64,000 nucleotides of DNA from Comamonadaceae bacterium UBA2121 (GCA_002331385.1 DCYB01000010.1:310001-374000), one strand, 5' to 3'. Positions 27,312 to 35,965 are shown, numbered from the stretch's first letter. Translations and numbers: made by a program. The notes: a model not told the origin generated them from the letters alone.

Positions 27312-28280
27312 ATGCACAAAAGACGACTGTTTCTGGCCTTGGGCGCAACGCTCGCCATCGGCACCCCGCTCGCAAAGGCGCAGGAATTTCCTGTGCGCCC
27401 GATCAAGCTCATTGTCCCTTACGCCGCTGGCGGTCCCACGGATACGTTTGCCAGAGCGTTGTCGGACGCATGGGGTAAGAAACTCGGCACGTCAATGATC
27501 GTGGAAAACCGGACCGGCGCAGGAACACTCGTCGGCACCGAAGTGGCCGCCAAGTCGGCACCCGATGGATACACCATTTTGCTCACGACGGTGGCGCATG
27601 CAGTGAACCCCAGCATCCAGGCCAAACTCCCTTATCGCACCGTTGAAGATTTTGCGCCGGTGGGCCTGGCCGCCAAAGCGCCGCTGGTCATCGTGGTGAA
27701 CAAGAACCTTCCGGTGAAGGATCTGCCTGCGTTCCTGAAATACATAAAAGACAATCCCGGCAAGGTGAACTATGGCTCGGCAGGTGTAGGCAGCGCCCCG
27801 CACCTTGGCGCCGAGTTGCTGAATTACATGACGGATTCCAAAGCCGTGCACGTGCCTTACCGCGGCAGTGCGCCATCAATGCAGGACGTGATTGCAGGGC
27901 ATCTTGCTTTCATGATCGACAGCGCGCCGACCGGTCTCGCGCAAGTGAAAGCCGGCACCGTGCGCCTGCTCGGAACCACCATGGAGCAGCGCCTTGCCCA
28001 AACGCCCGATACACCTGCAGTGTCGGAGTTTGTGCCCCAATACGAGGCGTACACGTGGAATGCAGCGTTTGTACCCGCATCGACCCCAGCTCCTATCATT
28101 GCCAAACTGAACAGCACCTTGAAGGCCGCATTGGCCGACAGCCATCTGCAGCAGCAGGCCTATGACATGGGCCTTTTGCTGGAAAAAAATCCAACGCCGC
28201 AAGGACTCTCTGCTTTTCTCCAATCAGAGTTGGACAAGTGGAGCAAGGTAGCCAAAGCCGCGCATATGACGGCCAATTAA
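27312..28280 (+). CDS. Bug/TctC-family tripartite tricarboxylate transporter binding protein
   Basis: Periplasmic solute-binding protein of 322 residues. Signal peptide MHKRRLFLALGATLAIGTPLAKA with cleavage before QEFP. Typical TctC features: FPVRPIKLIVPYAAGGPTDTFAR, VENRTGAGTLVGTEVAAKSAPDGYT, YGSAGVGSAPHLGAELL and VPYRGSAPSMQDVIAG. Bug proteins bind carboxylates; many, like this one, have no membrane partners next door. AGGAGG-like ribosome-binding site ahead of ATG 27312. First of a two-gene unit with the MaoC gene. Confidence 0.93.
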   Translation: MHKRRLFLALGATLAIGTPLAKAQEFPVRPIKLIVPYAAGGPTDTFARALSDAWGKKLGTSMIVENRTGAGTLVGTEVAAKSAPDGYTILLTTVAHAVNPSIQAKLPYRTVEDFAPVGLAAKAPLVIVVNKNLPVKDLPAFLKYIKDNPGKVNYGSAGVGSAPHLGAELLNYMTDSKAVHVPYRGSAPSMQDVIAGHLAFMIDSAPTGLAQVKAGTVRLLGTTMEQRLAQTPDTPAVSEFVPQYEAYTWNAAFVPASTPAPIIAKLNSTLKAALADSHLQQQAYDMGLLLEKNPTPQGLSAFLQSELDKWSKVAKAAHMTAN

Positions 28281-28294
28281 ACAAGGAGACACCA

Positions 28295-28756
28295 GTGATC
28301 AAGCACCAGATGTGCGAGCAGCGATACTTTGACGATTTTGTCGTGGGCGAGCGATTCCTGCTGCCCTCGCGAACCATGACCGATGCACTGTTCGCAGCTT
28401 TTCAATTGGCCAGTGGCGATAACCACCCTGTGCACTATGACGTGGAATATTGCCGCGCCCACGGCATGCCGCACATGCTGGCGCATGGGTATCAGGTCGT
28501 CATCCAGACAGCAGCCGGGGCGGGGTTGTTTCCGCACATGGTGGAGGAGTCTCTCAAGGGGTTTCTGGAGCAGGGCAGCCGTTTCCTGAATCCTGTGTTC
28601 GTTGGGGATACGCTCTACTGCACCTTGACCGTTTCCGAGCTCAAACCGGGCAACACCACAGGCGTGCTGACGCTGACCACCGAAGTGAAAAACCAGAAAG
28701 GGCAGGTCGTGATGGATGGGTTTCAGCGCTACCTGCTGCGCAAGCGCCCGGCCTGA
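28295..28756 (+). CDS. MaoC-family (hotdog fold) dehydratase
   Basis: 153 residues with the (R)-specific hydratase signature around ASGDNHPVHYDVEYCRAHG, where Asp and His are the catalytic pair, followed by MLAHGYQVV. Expected to hydrate or dehydrate an enoyl-CoA or mesaconyl-type CoA ester. Start is GTG 28295 with AGGAG 7 bases before it, 15 bases after the binding-protein stop; ATG 28310 is an alternative. Confidence 0.88.
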   Translation: MIKHQMCEQRYFDDFVVGERFLLPSRTMTDALFAAFQLASGDNHPVHYDVEYCRAHGMPHMLAHGYQVVIQTAAGAGLFPHMVEESLKGFLEQGSRFLNPVFVGDTLYCTLTVSELKPGNTTGVLTLTTEVKNQKGQVVMDGFQRYLLRKRPA

Positions 28757-28823
28757 GTCGTCGCGCTGGGAGCGCGGTGGGCGCTTGTATGAATCTGCTT
28801 CGCAACGCACGCAGATGCGCAGC

Positions 28824-28869
28824 AGTCCTTTCACCTGAGCGTTCGGCAACTGCCTGCACCTACAGCGGC
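28824..28869 (-). ncRNA. Displaced partial glycine-riboswitch aptamer
   Basis: 46 bases differing at only about 5 positions from bases 24384-24429, the central and 3' half of aptamer 1 of the gcvT riboswitch, in the same (minus) orientation. The 5' GGAGAGA strand is absent, and no glycine gene lies downstream; the transcript would run antisense into the MaoC gene. It overlaps the stop codon of the frameshifted gene at 28860. Probably a recombination relic. Confidence 0.7.
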
Positions 28870-29266
28870 ACGATACGACTTTCCCCGGTTGCGAAAGAGC
28901 TCACCCACCAGATGTCCAGTTTGGAAGTGTCCACCACACGATCGTCGGAAACAAACTTCGCCACATCCGACGTTCCCGCAGATATCTCTCTTGCCAGCTT
29001 GGCGAAAGGGCCATCCTGAATGGGCCAGCCATGCGCCTGGGAGGCCTTGCTGATGAGGATCCCCATGAGCATTCGGCTCCGCTGGTAGAGCTCTTGAATT
29101 TCGTGCTGTGTTGTCCAGCGAGTTGCTGAAGTAATTCAAACGACGCTTTGCTGGGGCTGAGATAGAAGTACGACATCTGATGCTCCAGCTCCTTGATTCC
29201 ATCGTTGGGAGCAGCGTGTGCGAACACGGCGATCAAGCACGCAAATACCAGGGCAATACGTTTCAT
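28860..29266 (-). pseudogene. Frameshifted small exported protein
   Basis: Starts at ATG 29266 with a good signal peptide (MKRIALVFACLIAVFAHA) and runs about 55 codons in frame through FELLQQLAGQHS. Near 29115 the sensible protein continues in another frame (HEIQELYQRSRMLMGILISK, then AREISAGTSDVAKFVSDDRVV) to a TAG at 28860. A one-base indel therefore breaks a gene of about 135 codons. No family recognised. It faces a second broken gene (29413-30162), and the two may be remains of one unit. A sequencing error would equally explain the frameshift. Confidence 0.6.
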
Positions 29267-29412
29267 GCGGTAGTCAATCCAATGTACAAAATGAGATTCA
29301 GAAAAACGCACCAGAAGACGGTGCTGGCATCTGAAGATCGAAAATCCGCCCATTGGAGTAGTAAATACCGCGTGGACGCTTGATGTGGATATTGAAGGGA
29401 TGAAATCCTCGC

Positions 29413-30162
29413 ATGGTGGCGCGCTGGTGGGGCCTGTTCAAAGACGTTGGCACGCAGGCCAAGGCCAAATCCCACATCGCAGCACCCGCGTTCGGACCGG
29501 GCGATTACATGCTCTATCGCTCGCACTACGGCGACTTGTAATTCATGCACTCCATGGGCGCATACGACGGAGAAAGCGCAGGCGCCATCGTCGACCGCAT
29601 GAAAATGTGGGCCGAATTCCTGTGGGGAGTTGCCACCGGCACGACACCCACAAGCGTCTACATTCACGAGCTTGACCACCCGGATCTGGCGAACTATTTC
29701 CCAGGCGACCTGACCGCCACCAACCTGTTCGCCACCGGCATCGTCAAAGTCCGCAAAGACCCGGGCAAAGTCGCCATGGGAGCGCTTCTGCACATGGCGC
29801 AGGACAGCTTTTCGGAAGCACATACAGAAAGAGACCTGGAAAGCGGCGCGCAATGCGGCAACACGGGCTATGACAAGCTGGGGCAGATACAGCGCTTTCA
29901 CAGCTACACCAAGCAATCCAGCGCCTCCCACGACGAAGCAGACACCGTCAAGGCCCTGGCGTTGCACACCAGGCAGATCAGCCCCAGCGCCGTCGGCGTA
30001 AGCCGCGCATTCCTCACGCTATGGAACGAGAACAAGCGGTGGTCGGAAGTGAGCGAATTCTTCGACTGCGTATTCGACGTCAAAGATCGCGAGGTGGAGG
30101 CAGACGCGGGGCGCTATGTCGCGCAGGTGAGGGAGGATGATGTGTATAGGTCGGGGCCGTAG
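29413..30162 (+). pseudogene. Zinc-phospholipase C/S1-P1-like protein gene with in-frame TAA
   Basis: From ATG 29413 the frame reads sensibly for 42 codons (FKDVGTQAKAKSHIAAPAFG, YMLYRSHYGDL), meets TAA at 29539-29541, and continues directly with FMHSMGAYDGESAGAIVDRM. The C-terminal part has GALLHMAQDSFSEAHTERD, where HxxxDxxxxxH resembles the metal-binding motif of zinc-dependent phospholipase C and S1/P1 nucleases. A single C-to-T change from CAA would create the stop. Translation could restart at ATG 29545 (205 residues), which keeps the HxxxD motif. No signal peptide remains, so the N-terminus may also be lost. Confidence 0.6.
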
Positions 30163-30456
30163 GTATGGGGGTGTTGGCGGCGATGCAGCGAAAGCGGCCT
30201 TTGCCTGTCTGTGGTGCCAGCATCCGCAGTCCGGCGCTTTCCTGTCATCTAGTTCGGAGCACTTCGGTTTGCGAGGCTAGAAATCGCTTTATGGATGGAA
30301 ATGGATTTCATGTGTTGACCCAGTGAAAACCTGCTCACGTGTTGCCTTCGAGAGGAAGACATCATAAGTATGTTGATGGACGAAGATATCAAGCTGGTGT
30401 TTGTTCGCCTCTGCTTCCGCTACTATTGGCGAACCTGTCCACCTCGCACAATTCTC
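30163..30456. other. Non-coding left boundary of the accessory block
   Basis: About 290 bases with no gene I can support. Composition shifts here from GC-rich to more balanced. It must carry the promoter of the 781-residue ATPase gene. Open frame extends from 30370 but the conserved protein begins at ATG 30457. Confidence 0.4.
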
Positions 30457-32802
30457 ATGACCGAAACTCCACAGGCTTTCGTTGCTTATTCCTCGCGTGA
30501 TAGCAAGCTGGCTGAACTCATCTCAATAGGAGTAGCCAAAGCGAACCGCAAGGTTGGAAAGCGAATTCACTATGAGCCGTGGGAGTTCAACGACATTGCA
30601 GGCAATCCACTCGTTTCGCCAATACTGGAAGGGATTGATAAATCGGAGTACGTGGTCGCTGACATCACGTATTTGAATCTAAACGTCGTCTACGAAGTAG
30701 GCTTCGCAATCGGCAAGTCGAAGCGCTGCTTCCTAGTGCGACATGGGAGCACCGAGGGTGATCAAAGAGTCGCTCGCGAGGTCGGCATCTTCGACACTCT
30801 TGGCTACGACAGCTACACGACCGAGGATGCTCTTGCGAATTCGCTGTCGGCGTATGTTGACCCGACGCCCATGGCGATCCCATCTGTTCTGGACCGACTC
30901 GCGCCGGTTTACGTGGTCGAACCACAGACCAAGAGTGGAATTGGGACTGTAATGACGTCTCGATTGAAAAAGGCTCGGTACAAATACCGCAGCTTCAATC
31001 CCGCAGAGGACACGAGACTCGCTGCTTCTGACGCTATTCGTCAGGTGGCCAGTTCTGCGGGAGTCCTGCTCTCATTGTTAGACGGCGATTCAGAGATAAA
31101 TCTGATTCATGACGTTCGAACGCTGTTCGTCGCGGGGCTCGCTCATGGCATGGGGAAACCAACTTTGATTCTCGCGCATGCCAGCGCGAAAGTTCCACTT
31201 GATGTTCGTGACGCGGTAAAGACCTACTCTCGCCCAGACGACATCGTCCAGCACATCGGCGCGCTCTCGCTTGAGATTACAGAATATCTTCAACAGGGCA
31301 ATCCAATTCCGGCTAGGGACCTTACCAAACTGCAATCCCTTCAGATCGGGGACCCAACCGCCGAGAACGAGATGTCGACTCTCGCCAACTATTTCTTGGC
31401 GACCGATCAATTCAGCAAAGCATTGCGCGGTGAAGTGAACTTGGTGGTAGGGAGAAAAGGGGCAGGAAAGACCGCCCTCTTCATACAGATGAGAGACCGC
31501 CTACGCCGTGACAAGCGCAATGTAGTGCTGGACCTGAAGCCCGAGGGGTACCAACTACTGAAGTTGAAAGAGGACATCCTCGCGCACCTCACGCAAGGGG
31601 CAAGTCACCATCTCGTGACCGCTTTCTGGGAGTACCTGATTCTTCTCGAGATTACATATAAGTTGCTCGAGAAGGATCAGACTGCCCACAAGTTCAATCA
31701 TGAGATCCGTGATCTCTACCTTGAGCTCGAGCGCACGTATTACACCGAAGGCTACTCCGTCGAAGGAGATTTTTCTGAAAGACTTCTGGCACTATCTCAA
31801 AGGATCGCACTCGACTACGGCCAACGGTACGGCGACGCCGACGGCACGAAGTTAACGACCGACCAAGTCACTCAGCTTGTCTATTCCCACGACATCAAGA
31901 CACTTCGAGCACAAGTAAATAAGTATCTAGAGCACAAGCAAGGGGTTTGGGTCCTGTTTGACAACCTCGATAAGGGGTGGAGCACTCAAGGGGTTGATGT
32001 AGTTGATGCGATGGTCCTGCGTTGCCTGATCGACGCTGGCCGCAAGGTCGAGCGAGACATGCGCAAGGCCGGGAATATCGTTCACTGCCTAGTATTTATT
32101 CGGAACGACGTCTATGAACACTTGATGCGTAACAGCGCCGACTATGGAAAGGAGATGCGGGTGACGCTCGACTGGGCTGATTCAGACATGTTGAGGGAGC
32201 TGCTGCGCCTCCGATTGGTTGCATCCCTACCCTCTGAGTCGGCAAATCTTTCATTCGATGAAGTATGGAGACAGCTTTGCGTCTCTCACTACGCCCCAAC
32301 TGGTGAGGAGACATCTTCGTACATCATTGAGAGATCTCTAATGAGGCCGCGGAATGTCATCAAGATATTTGCTCACGCAAGAGGTTTCGCTGCGAATCTG
32401 GCTCACGCGAGAATTGAAGATGTCGATCTTGAAAAAGGCATTCGCACCTACTCTCAAGATCTTTTGATCGAGTTGGATCATGAGCTTTCGGACGTTTTTC
32501 CCGCCGCAAGAGAACTCCTCTACCATTTCATCGATGCGCCGCCGCAAATGTCCCGCCAGCAACTTGCGTCGCTTATCGAGTCTGCCGGCATTGAGAATGT
32601 GGAGATAGAGAAAGTCGTCGACTTCCTTCTGTATTACGGCATCCTTGGCGTTCGCACTTCTGAAGAACAAGTCCACTACATCTTTGGCGTCAACTACGAT
32701 CTCAAGGTGCTTCAAGTTCGTGCTTCGCGGCTTGCAGAGGGAGACGTCTATGTGATGAACCCTGCGTTTCGACCTGCACTGGGTATCAAAGAATCAGCAT
32801 AG
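30457..32802 (+). CDS. TIR-like domain / P-loop ATPase protein, probable defence NTPase
   Basis: 781 residues, likely cytoplasmic. Residues 5-95 form a TIR/deoxyribosyltransferase-like domain (QAFVAYSSRD, ADITYLNLNVVYEVGFAIGK; Glu80 is at the usual catalytic position of such folds). Residues 150-245 look like a second, diverged copy (AGVLLSLLDGDSE, HDVRTLFVAGLAHGMGKPT). A P-loop ATPase follows with Walker A GRKGAGKT at 332-339 and Walker B VWVLFDNLD at 497-505, resembling the Sll1717-type P-loop ATPase family, then a helical C-terminal region. Such fusions occur in anti-phage systems. Codon use is less GC-rich than in the flanking core genes. Function inferred, not shown. Confidence 0.75.
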   Translation: MTETPQAFVAYSSRDSKLAELISIGVAKANRKVGKRIHYEPWEFNDIAGNPLVSPILEGIDKSEYVVADITYLNLNVVYEVGFAIGKSKRCFLVRHGSTEGDQRVAREVGIFDTLGYDSYTTEDALANSLSAYVDPTPMAIPSVLDRLAPVYVVEPQTKSGIGTVMTSRLKKARYKYRSFNPAEDTRLAASDAIRQVASSAGVLLSLLDGDSEINLIHDVRTLFVAGLAHGMGKPTLILAHASAKVPLDVRDAVKTYSRPDDIVQHIGALSLEITEYLQQGNPIPARDLTKLQSLQIGDPTAENEMSTLANYFLATDQFSKALRGEVNLVVGRKGAGKTALFIQMRDRLRRDKRNVVLDLKPEGYQLLKLKEDILAHLTQGASHHLVTAFWEYLILLEITYKLLEKDQTAHKFNHEIRDLYLELERTYYTEGYSVEGDFSERLLALSQRIALDYGQRYGDADGTKLTTDQVTQLVYSHDIKTLRAQVNKYLEHKQGVWVLFDNLDKGWSTQGVDVVDAMVLRCLIDAGRKVERDMRKAGNIVHCLVFIRNDVYEHLMRNSADYGKEMRVTLDWADSDMLRELLRLRLVASLPSESANLSFDEVWRQLCVSHYAPTGEETSSYIIERSLMRPRNVIKIFAHARGFAANLAHARIEDVDLEKGIRTYSQDLLIELDHELSDVFPAARELLYHFIDAPPQMSRQQLASLIESAGIENVEIEKVVDFLLYYGILGVRTSEEQVHYIFGVNYDLKVLQVRASRLAEGDVYVMNPAFRPALGIKESA

Positions 32803-33102
32803 CAGAGCGGTGCGATTCGGCCGCAATAAGGGCGTAGGCGACGGCACGATTGGTTGACCGAACTTGGGCAACAAGCTTGGACCTGCCGCTCGTAGCCCAA
32901 CGCTTGACGACTGCTCTTGGCCGGGTGCAGATGCTCACTGGGTCAGCTTTGCCACCGGGGAGCGGTCGCTTAAGACTCACATCCTGATCGACTGGTTTGG
33001 GGCGAGCAGTTCCGAAAGCTGGTGAGCTCGACTCGGCCATGAGCGGTCGGTGGAAGGAATTGCAAGCGGGCACTCAACACTCGAGCTTATAGTTGATGAT
33101 TA
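32803..33102. other. Non-coding gap between ATPase and FRG gene
   Basis: 300 bases between convergent genes. A 95-codon minus-strand frame (32786-33073) has no signal, no ribosome-binding site and no recognisable domain, and overlaps the ATPase end, so I do not call it. No terminator with a T-run was seen. Confidence 0.4.
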
Positions 33103-34038
33103 CTATCTACTCTTCAGATTTGTGGTACCAAACAGTGAAAAACCACTGTAATCGGGATAGATCGTTGAATGGTCGTAGCCGAACATTTGCCTAAGGCGCT
33201 CTCGGATGTCTTTCTTCGCCTCATGCTTAATTCGGAATGTGTACAACGCTCCGTCTACAACTCCACCTTGCCTCGGATCGAACACATGAGGGCGCATAGC
33301 GACGCTAGTAGAAGTTCGAACCTCATCAATCTTCCAACGAGTGTTCATGCCGGGTTCTTTTGGAAACTGAAGCTTCGCACCGCCAGGCTTCGTCGAAGCG
33401 GGAACGCCACCCAAAAGAAAAGCACCGTTCTGAGCAAAAATCCTCGGATCGATGCTCGGTGGCTTCCATGCAAAAACAGATGTAGTCCACTGCTCCTGGT
33501 CGAATTCATTACTCTTCCATGGACGAAACAACGAATCCTCCCATGCCCTCATATCTGCATCTTCGTTAATGATCTTGTTGGTAACGTCAAGCGCAAAAAG
33601 GCGAGCGTCAGACTCGACATAGACCTCGTTGCCGTTATCCCACTTTTGCTCGACAGCAAAGAACACGCCGACCCATGCATTGAAGGTTATGTCGATGAGT
33701 CGGGTCGGAGTACCGTAGTGCTGAAGGATTGCGAGCTGATTAAGTATCGAAAGCCGTCCACGATTCGGGTGCGAATGAAGACCCCAACGATGCAAGTCGG
33801 CAAGAATTTGGGATTCCTCTGTTGAAAGTTCACTTTCAACAACATTCCGTCCTTTCGTCAGGCTCAACCTCCGGTAAAGTGAACTGTGCAGCGCCCACTT
33901 TGCGTCAACTTGCCCTCGCCAAGCGAAGCTAATGTTCTTCTTTACAGACTTCTCCATCACTTGGTTGATGGCGTCAACCAAGTCACTGAAGTTCTTGATC
34001 TCGACTTCAAATTTTTCCCAGAAATCTGCCGGAACCAC
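33103..34038 (-). CDS. FRG-domain protein (shorter, 311 residues)
   Basis: The FRG domain is visible from residue 15 to about 135: SFAWRGQVDAKWAL at 37-50 (the F-x-x-RG signature) and LAILQHYGTPTRLIDITFNAWVGVFFA at 102-128. The rest has no recognised domain (SIDPRIFAQNGAFLLGG, ATSV). FRG proteins are of unproven biochemical function and occur in mobile and defence loci. The start is GTG 34038 preceded by a GGGCGA purine stretch. No signal peptide. Lies between the TIR-like ATPase (convergent) and a second FRG gene on the same strand. Confidence 0.82.
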   Translation of the reverse strand: MVPADFWEKFEVEIKNFSDLVDAINQVMEKSVKKNISFAWRGQVDAKWALHSSLYRRLSLTKGRNVVESELSTEESQILADLHRWGLHSHPNRGRLSILNQLAILQHYGTPTRLIDITFNAWVGVFFAVEQKWDNGNEVYVESDARLFALDVTNKIINEDADMRAWEDSLFRPWKSNEFDQEQWTTSVFAWKPPSIDPRIFAQNGAFLLGGVPASTKPGGAKLQFPKEPGMNTRWKIDEVRTSTSVAMRPHVFDPRQGGVVDGALYTFRIKHEAKKDIRERLRQMFGYDHSTIYPDYSGFSLFGTTNLKSR

Positions 34039-34340
34039 GACGCTCGCCCTTTCATCTAACGTAATTTAGATCGCAAAACCTGCGGGATATCTCATTCTGC
34101 CTGGATCATCCAATCTTAGTCTCGACGAATGTCTGTTGGGGGCTGAGACGGTCGCCCACCGGCCTGAAGCGGAATTCCGGATGATCGATGTCAGCGTCGG
34201 CTTCTGGCTGCTCTGAGCCATCCGCAACAGGTGCCCGAGCGACCTTTCCGTTCGGAACCGGACATTAGACGGACAGGTTGTTGCATAAGAGCGGTAATGC
34301 CGAGACAAATCACGTGCGGAGGAAGACCTGTAAATCCTAT
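34039..34340. other. Gap between the two FRG genes
   Basis: 302 bases. A minus-strand 80-codon frame (34066-34308) contains no recognisable protein pattern and I treat it as spurious. The GC content is higher than in the neighbouring FRG genes, which suggests inserted or decayed unrelated DNA. The gap means the two FRG genes are probably transcribed separately. Confidence 0.4.
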
Positions 34341-35843
34341 TTAAGGATTGCCAACGAAGTTCAGTCTAGCGGGATTGAATAAGACGAGTGGACGGTCTTG
34401 AGCGAGTTGGGTGGGAATTATTTGGCGCGCAAAAAATTTAGCAAACGCGTTGAATTCAAACATCAAGTCTGGCCTCGAGCAGGCGAAGAGTGCATCAAAA
34501 GCAGAGAATGCCATTTTCTCATTATTGCAGCTGAGTTTCCAACTCGGATCAAGACACTCGAGGAGTGCATTACCACTGCAATGAGCGCGTGAAATTGAAT
34601 TCAAAACGTCATTGCCGAATTCGATTCTAAATGCATCTGGCGTCCATTGTTCAAAGGCGTTATCGATAATGTGCCCCATCATTGAATCACAATTGCCAAT
34701 TAAGAATAGCTGTGTCAGTGTCCCCATCGCTTCGGCGATATCGGCGTCCTTGTAAGGTAGATTTCGCATGCCGTTCCAGGCAGATTGAATTGCGCATAGA
34801 TACCGGTCGACGTCCTGCAGGCCAACAAGCCCGTTGATTTTCCAAACTGCCGCGCGGGCTCGCAAACCTGCCTCCCGAGACAGTGCGCTGAGAAATGCGG
34901 TCCTGACCTGAAAGTGGGCAGGAGGTGCACCGCACTCAGACCGAACCTGAAAGTCGATAATTTTTCCCACCACGTCATGGAACTGCTCCTGACACTCCAC
35001 GAGCCATGGGGAAAGGTTGTTTTCGCTACAACTTTCAAGCGGAACCAGCTGTTCGGTAAACGCCGACTTCACGTGCCTTTCCGGATCGACGGTCCACTCT
35101 TCCATCTGGAACTGAACCCCTCGCCCTTTTAGCTCATTCAACATCTTATCCATGTACTGCTGTCCTCTTCTTCGCTGTTCTAAGGCTTCAAATTCGTCGA
35201 GGAGTTGTTCAAGGTGGCTCTTTTGTGTGGGGTAGATTTGATGTCGAGGGGGGTATGCAGGTAGCCCAGTCCATGGGAATTCAATTCGACACAAGTCGTA
35301 CACGTCGTACCAAGTGTGGTTTACACGTAAGAAGTGGCCGTGCTGAGCCTGAAGTCGCCATAGATTGCTGACATCAACCGACACCGGCTCGACCTGCTTA
35401 TCCGCACCGATCAAATTCGAGTGCTTCTTGTAGAAGTTAACGAGATCGTCGGTATTAAGACAGAGGATTGCTGATACGGTGTCTTCGCCGGGTGGTTCTG
35501 ACGTGTCGGATGCGAAGAATCCTGCGACGCTCGGATCAGTGGTGAAGTCGATGTAATTTGTTGGATATCCGTAATGCTGTCGTATTGCGAACAAAGAGTG
35601 TTCGTTAGTGATGTCTTCAAGATACGCCAATTCAGGGACAAGACGTGCCCAGTCAAGGAAGCGTCCGATATCTTTATTTATGTCACTAAGATCCAAACCG
35701 GCTTTTCGCCTCCTCTGTAGTGACGTTGAGGGTTCCCAATTTGCCTGCAGTTGGCCACGAAACCAGTTGTATTTTCCCTGGTGCTTGAGGTTCGAGGCGA
35801 GTTCAATCGCCTCTTCGACGTTCGCAACTGTCAAAATCAGCAC
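34341..35843 (-). CDS. FRG-domain protein (longer, 500 residues)
   Basis: N-terminal FRG domain: NWFRGQLQANWEPSTSL at about 26-42 and FAIRQHYGYPTNYIDFTTDPSVAGFFAS at about 85-112, equivalent to the motifs of the other FRG protein but otherwise dissimilar. Residues 200-500 are helical with no known domain (EFEALEQRRRGQQYMDKMLNEL is a likely coiled coil). GTG start 35843 with GGAG 5 bases upstream. The IS481 element sits 122 bases upstream and may have separated the gene from its native promoter. AT-richer than core genes. Confidence 0.82.
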   Translation of the reverse strand: MLILTVANVEEAIELASNLKHQGKYNWFRGQLQANWEPSTSLQRRRKAGLDLSDINKDIGRFLDWARLVPELAYLEDITNEHSLFAIRQHYGYPTNYIDFTTDPSVAGFFASDTSEPPGEDTVSAILCLNTDDLVNFYKKHSNLIGADKQVEPVSVDVSNLWRLQAQHGHFLRVNHTWYDVYDLCRIEFPWTGLPAYPPRHQIYPTQKSHLEQLLDEFEALEQRRRGQQYMDKMLNELKGRGVQFQMEEWTVDPERHVKSAFTEQLVPLESCSENNLSPWLVECQEQFHDVVGKIIDFQVRSECGAPPAHFQVRTAFLSALSREAGLRARAAVWKINGLVGLQDVDRYLCAIQSAWNGMRNLPYKDADIAEAMGTLTQLFLIGNCDSMMGHIIDNAFEQWTPDAFRIEFGNDVLNSISRAHCSGNALLECLDPSWKLSCNNEKMAFSAFDALFACSRPDLMFEFNAFAKFFARQIIPTQLAQDRPLVLFNPARLNFVGNP

Positions 35844-35959
35844 AAATACTCCAAAAAGACCGTCGTATAGAAAAACCTACGAGGATAATGCGAAAAGAAG
35901 CACCTTCAAAAGAATTTCGAAGCAGACAAGCTGCCTCAGTAATATTCATGTTCCGCTTG

Positions 35960-35965
35960 GCTAGC
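35960..35965. repeat. Left target-site duplication of IS481
   Basis: GCTAGC directly before the left inverted repeat; identical hexamer follows the right end at 37040-37045. Confidence 0.85.

Noticed and set aside
28860..30162. Programmed recoding of the frameshift and the TAA
   Set aside because: No slippery sequence, pseudoknot or SECIS-like element was seen; decay or sequencing error is simpler.
32786..33073. 95-codon minus-strand frame
   Set aside because: Overlaps the ATPase end and has no recognisable content; left as non-coding.
34066..34308. 80-codon minus-strand frame between FRG genes
   Set aside because: No domain, no ribosome-binding site, composition unlike neighbours.
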